Assembly: GCA_009775535.1 (NCBI GenBank)
Contig: VSPW01000094.1
Location: forward strand, 1-7,610
DNA from: Muribaculaceae bacterium
Lineage (GTDB): Bacteria > Bacteroidota > Bacteroidia > Bacteroidales > Muribaculaceae
Reading direction: 5' to 3'
Length of the DNA stretch: 7,610 nt
A model generated the notes under the pieces. That model was not told the DNA's origin, ran no database searches, and saw only the letters and a program-made list of their open reading frames with translations. Position 1 is the first letter of the stretch. Each line of letters opens with the position of its first letter. This document shows positions 6,607-7,610 of the stretch, in pieces. Both the position numbers and the translations under genes were made by a program.

Positions 6607-7580
6607 TGGACCACCAAGCCAATACACAACCCGCCGAAAATGCCACCCATGTGGGAAGGTTCGCACCCTCCCCTACCGGACGCATGCACCTGGGCAACAT
6701 ATTCACAGCAGTGATATCATGGCTCTCGGCACGCAAGGCCGGAGGCAAATGGATACTGCGTATCGAGGACCTCGACCCGCAGAGATCAAAAATGGAATAT
6801 GCACGCCTCATCGAGGACGACCTCCTTTGGCTGGGGCTTACATGGGACGAAGGCGGGACAGGCAATAAAGGCCCACACGGCCCATACCTCCAAAGCATGC
6901 GTGGGGACATCTACGCCTCAGCCATGGAAAAGCTAAAGGAAACCGGCCTCACATACCCATGCCTCTGCACACGCGCCGACATAATGGCCACACAAGCACC
7001 GCACCAGTCAGACGGCCGCATAATATACCAGGGTACATGCCGCCCGAGCCACATGCCCTCACGCCCGCAAGACAGCTTGCCGCCCTCACGCCCTCACGCA
7101 ACACGCCTGTACGTACCAGATGAAGATATCCCTTTCTCCGACACCATATACGGCGGATGCACCACCAACCTGGCGAAACACTGTGGCGACTTTGTACTGC
7201 AACGCGCCGACAAGGCCTGGGCATACCAGCTGGCAGTCGTTGTCGATGACGCCATGATGGGCATCACCGAAGTTGTACGCGGAAACGACCTCCTTCTGTC
7301 CACAGCACAACAGCTATACCTTTACCGGCTTCTCGGGCTTAAAGCACCGGCATACGCCCACCTCCCGTTGATATGCAACAGACAAGGACAGCGCCTGTCA
7401 AAACGCGACGAATCGGCCAGCATGCACGAGATAAGGAAAACCCATACTCCCGAACAAGTCTTAGGCCATATCGCACACCTTGCAGGCCTCATACCCGACA
7501 ACACACCCTGCACACTGTCCGGACTAATCCCCCTCTTCAGTTGGGACGCGATACCACACAAAACACACATTACAATATAA
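6606..7580 (+). CDS. gluQ: Glutamyl-Q tRNA(Asp) synthetase
   Basis: This truncated relative of glutamyl-tRNA synthetase activates glutamate and attaches it to the queuosine base at position 34 of tRNA(Asp), not to the tRNA 3' end. The 324 residues form a class-I catalytic core with no anticodon-binding domain, close to the roughly 300 usual for GluQ. Visible motifs are GRFAPSPTGRMHLGN (17-31, HIGH-type signature HLGN), RIEDLDPQR (52-60), VVDDAMMGITEVVRG (212-226) and RLSKRD (263-268, KMSKS-type). C119, C121, Y141 and C145 match the CxC...Y...C zinc site of E. coli GluQ. Residues 146-170 are longer than in the E. coli enzyme and hold a PSRP repeat. A start at 6606 leaves 16 residues before GRFAPSPTG, somewhat long but fitting the TAATG overlap with the hydrolase. 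It is probably cotranscribed with it. The organism should also make or salvage queuosine. Confidence 0.95.
   Translation: MDHQANTQPAENATHVGRFAPSPTGRMHLGNIFTAVISWLSARKAGGKWILRIEDLDPQRSKMEYARLIEDDLLWLGLTWDEGGTGNKGPHGPYLQSMRGDIYASAMEKLKETGLTYPCLCTRADIMATQAPHQSDGRIIYQGTCRPSHMPSRPQDSLPPSRPHATRLYVPDEDIPFSDTIYGGCTTNLAKHCGDFVLQRADKAWAYQLAVVVDDAMMGITEVVRGNDLLLSTAQQLYLYRLLGLKAPAYAHLPLICNRQGQRLSKRDESASMHEIRKTHTPEQVLGHIAHLAGLIPDNTPCTLSGLIPLFSWDAIPHKTHITI
7055..7098 (+). repeat. Short direct/tandem repeats inside gluQ
   Basis: GCCCTCACGCCC occurs at 7055-7066 and again at 7082-7093, 27 bases apart, which keeps frame and repeats PSRP in the protein (151-154 and 160-163). The unit CCCTCACG is moreover present in direct tandem at 7083-7090 and 7091-7098. 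That unit is eight bases long, so gain or loss of a copy would shift the frame. The repeats fall in the linker after the zinc site, where length variation could be tolerated. Confidence 0.75.
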
Positions 7581-7610
7581 CAAGCCCCACGGCATTTGAA
7601 CACATCCACA

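Overview
The window looks like a piece of chromosome from a Bacteroidota bacterium, most likely order Bacteroidales and plausibly a gut Muribaculaceae-type organism (the family is inferred from protein style, not proven). The signs are start codons without Shine-Dalgarno sequences, AT-rich gaps between GC-richer genes, and promoters of the Bacteroidetes type (TTTG at about -33, TAnnTTTG at about -7). Gene content is ordinary housekeeping and envelope functions. I see no mobile element, CRISPR array, tRNA or rRNA.

Layout from left to right. (1) 1-389, +: the C-terminal part of transketolase, cut by the window edge, with an apparent one-base deletion near base 46 that breaks the frame. (2) 390-566: a promoter and a leader holding three consecutive hairpins or palindromes. 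(3) 567-1769, +: an OmpA-family outer-membrane porin with a peptidoglycan-binding domain, closed by a 19-bp perfect terminator hairpin. (4) 1838-2160: a gap between convergent genes with no convincing gene. (5) 4010-2226, -: rpsA, six-domain ribosomal protein S1, with its own terminator and promoter. (6) 4244-5533, +: a CNNM/CorC-type transporter with a CBS pair, divergent from rpsA. (7) 5587-6606 and 6606-7580, +: a two-gene unit of a secreted alpha/beta hydrolase and gluQ (glutamyl-Q tRNA(Asp) synthetase), joined by a TAATG stop/start overlap and apparently driven by a promoter so close that the mRNA may be nearly leaderless.

The genes do not form one pathway: they are central metabolism, envelope structure, translation, ion transport and tRNA modification, mostly as separate units. 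The only likely operon is hydrolase-gluQ. I did not find a new biological system. The points most worth a second look are the transketolase frame break, the structured ompA leader, the leaderless-looking hydrolase-gluQ promoter, and a short tandem repeat inside gluQ whose 8-base unit would shift the frame if it slipped.
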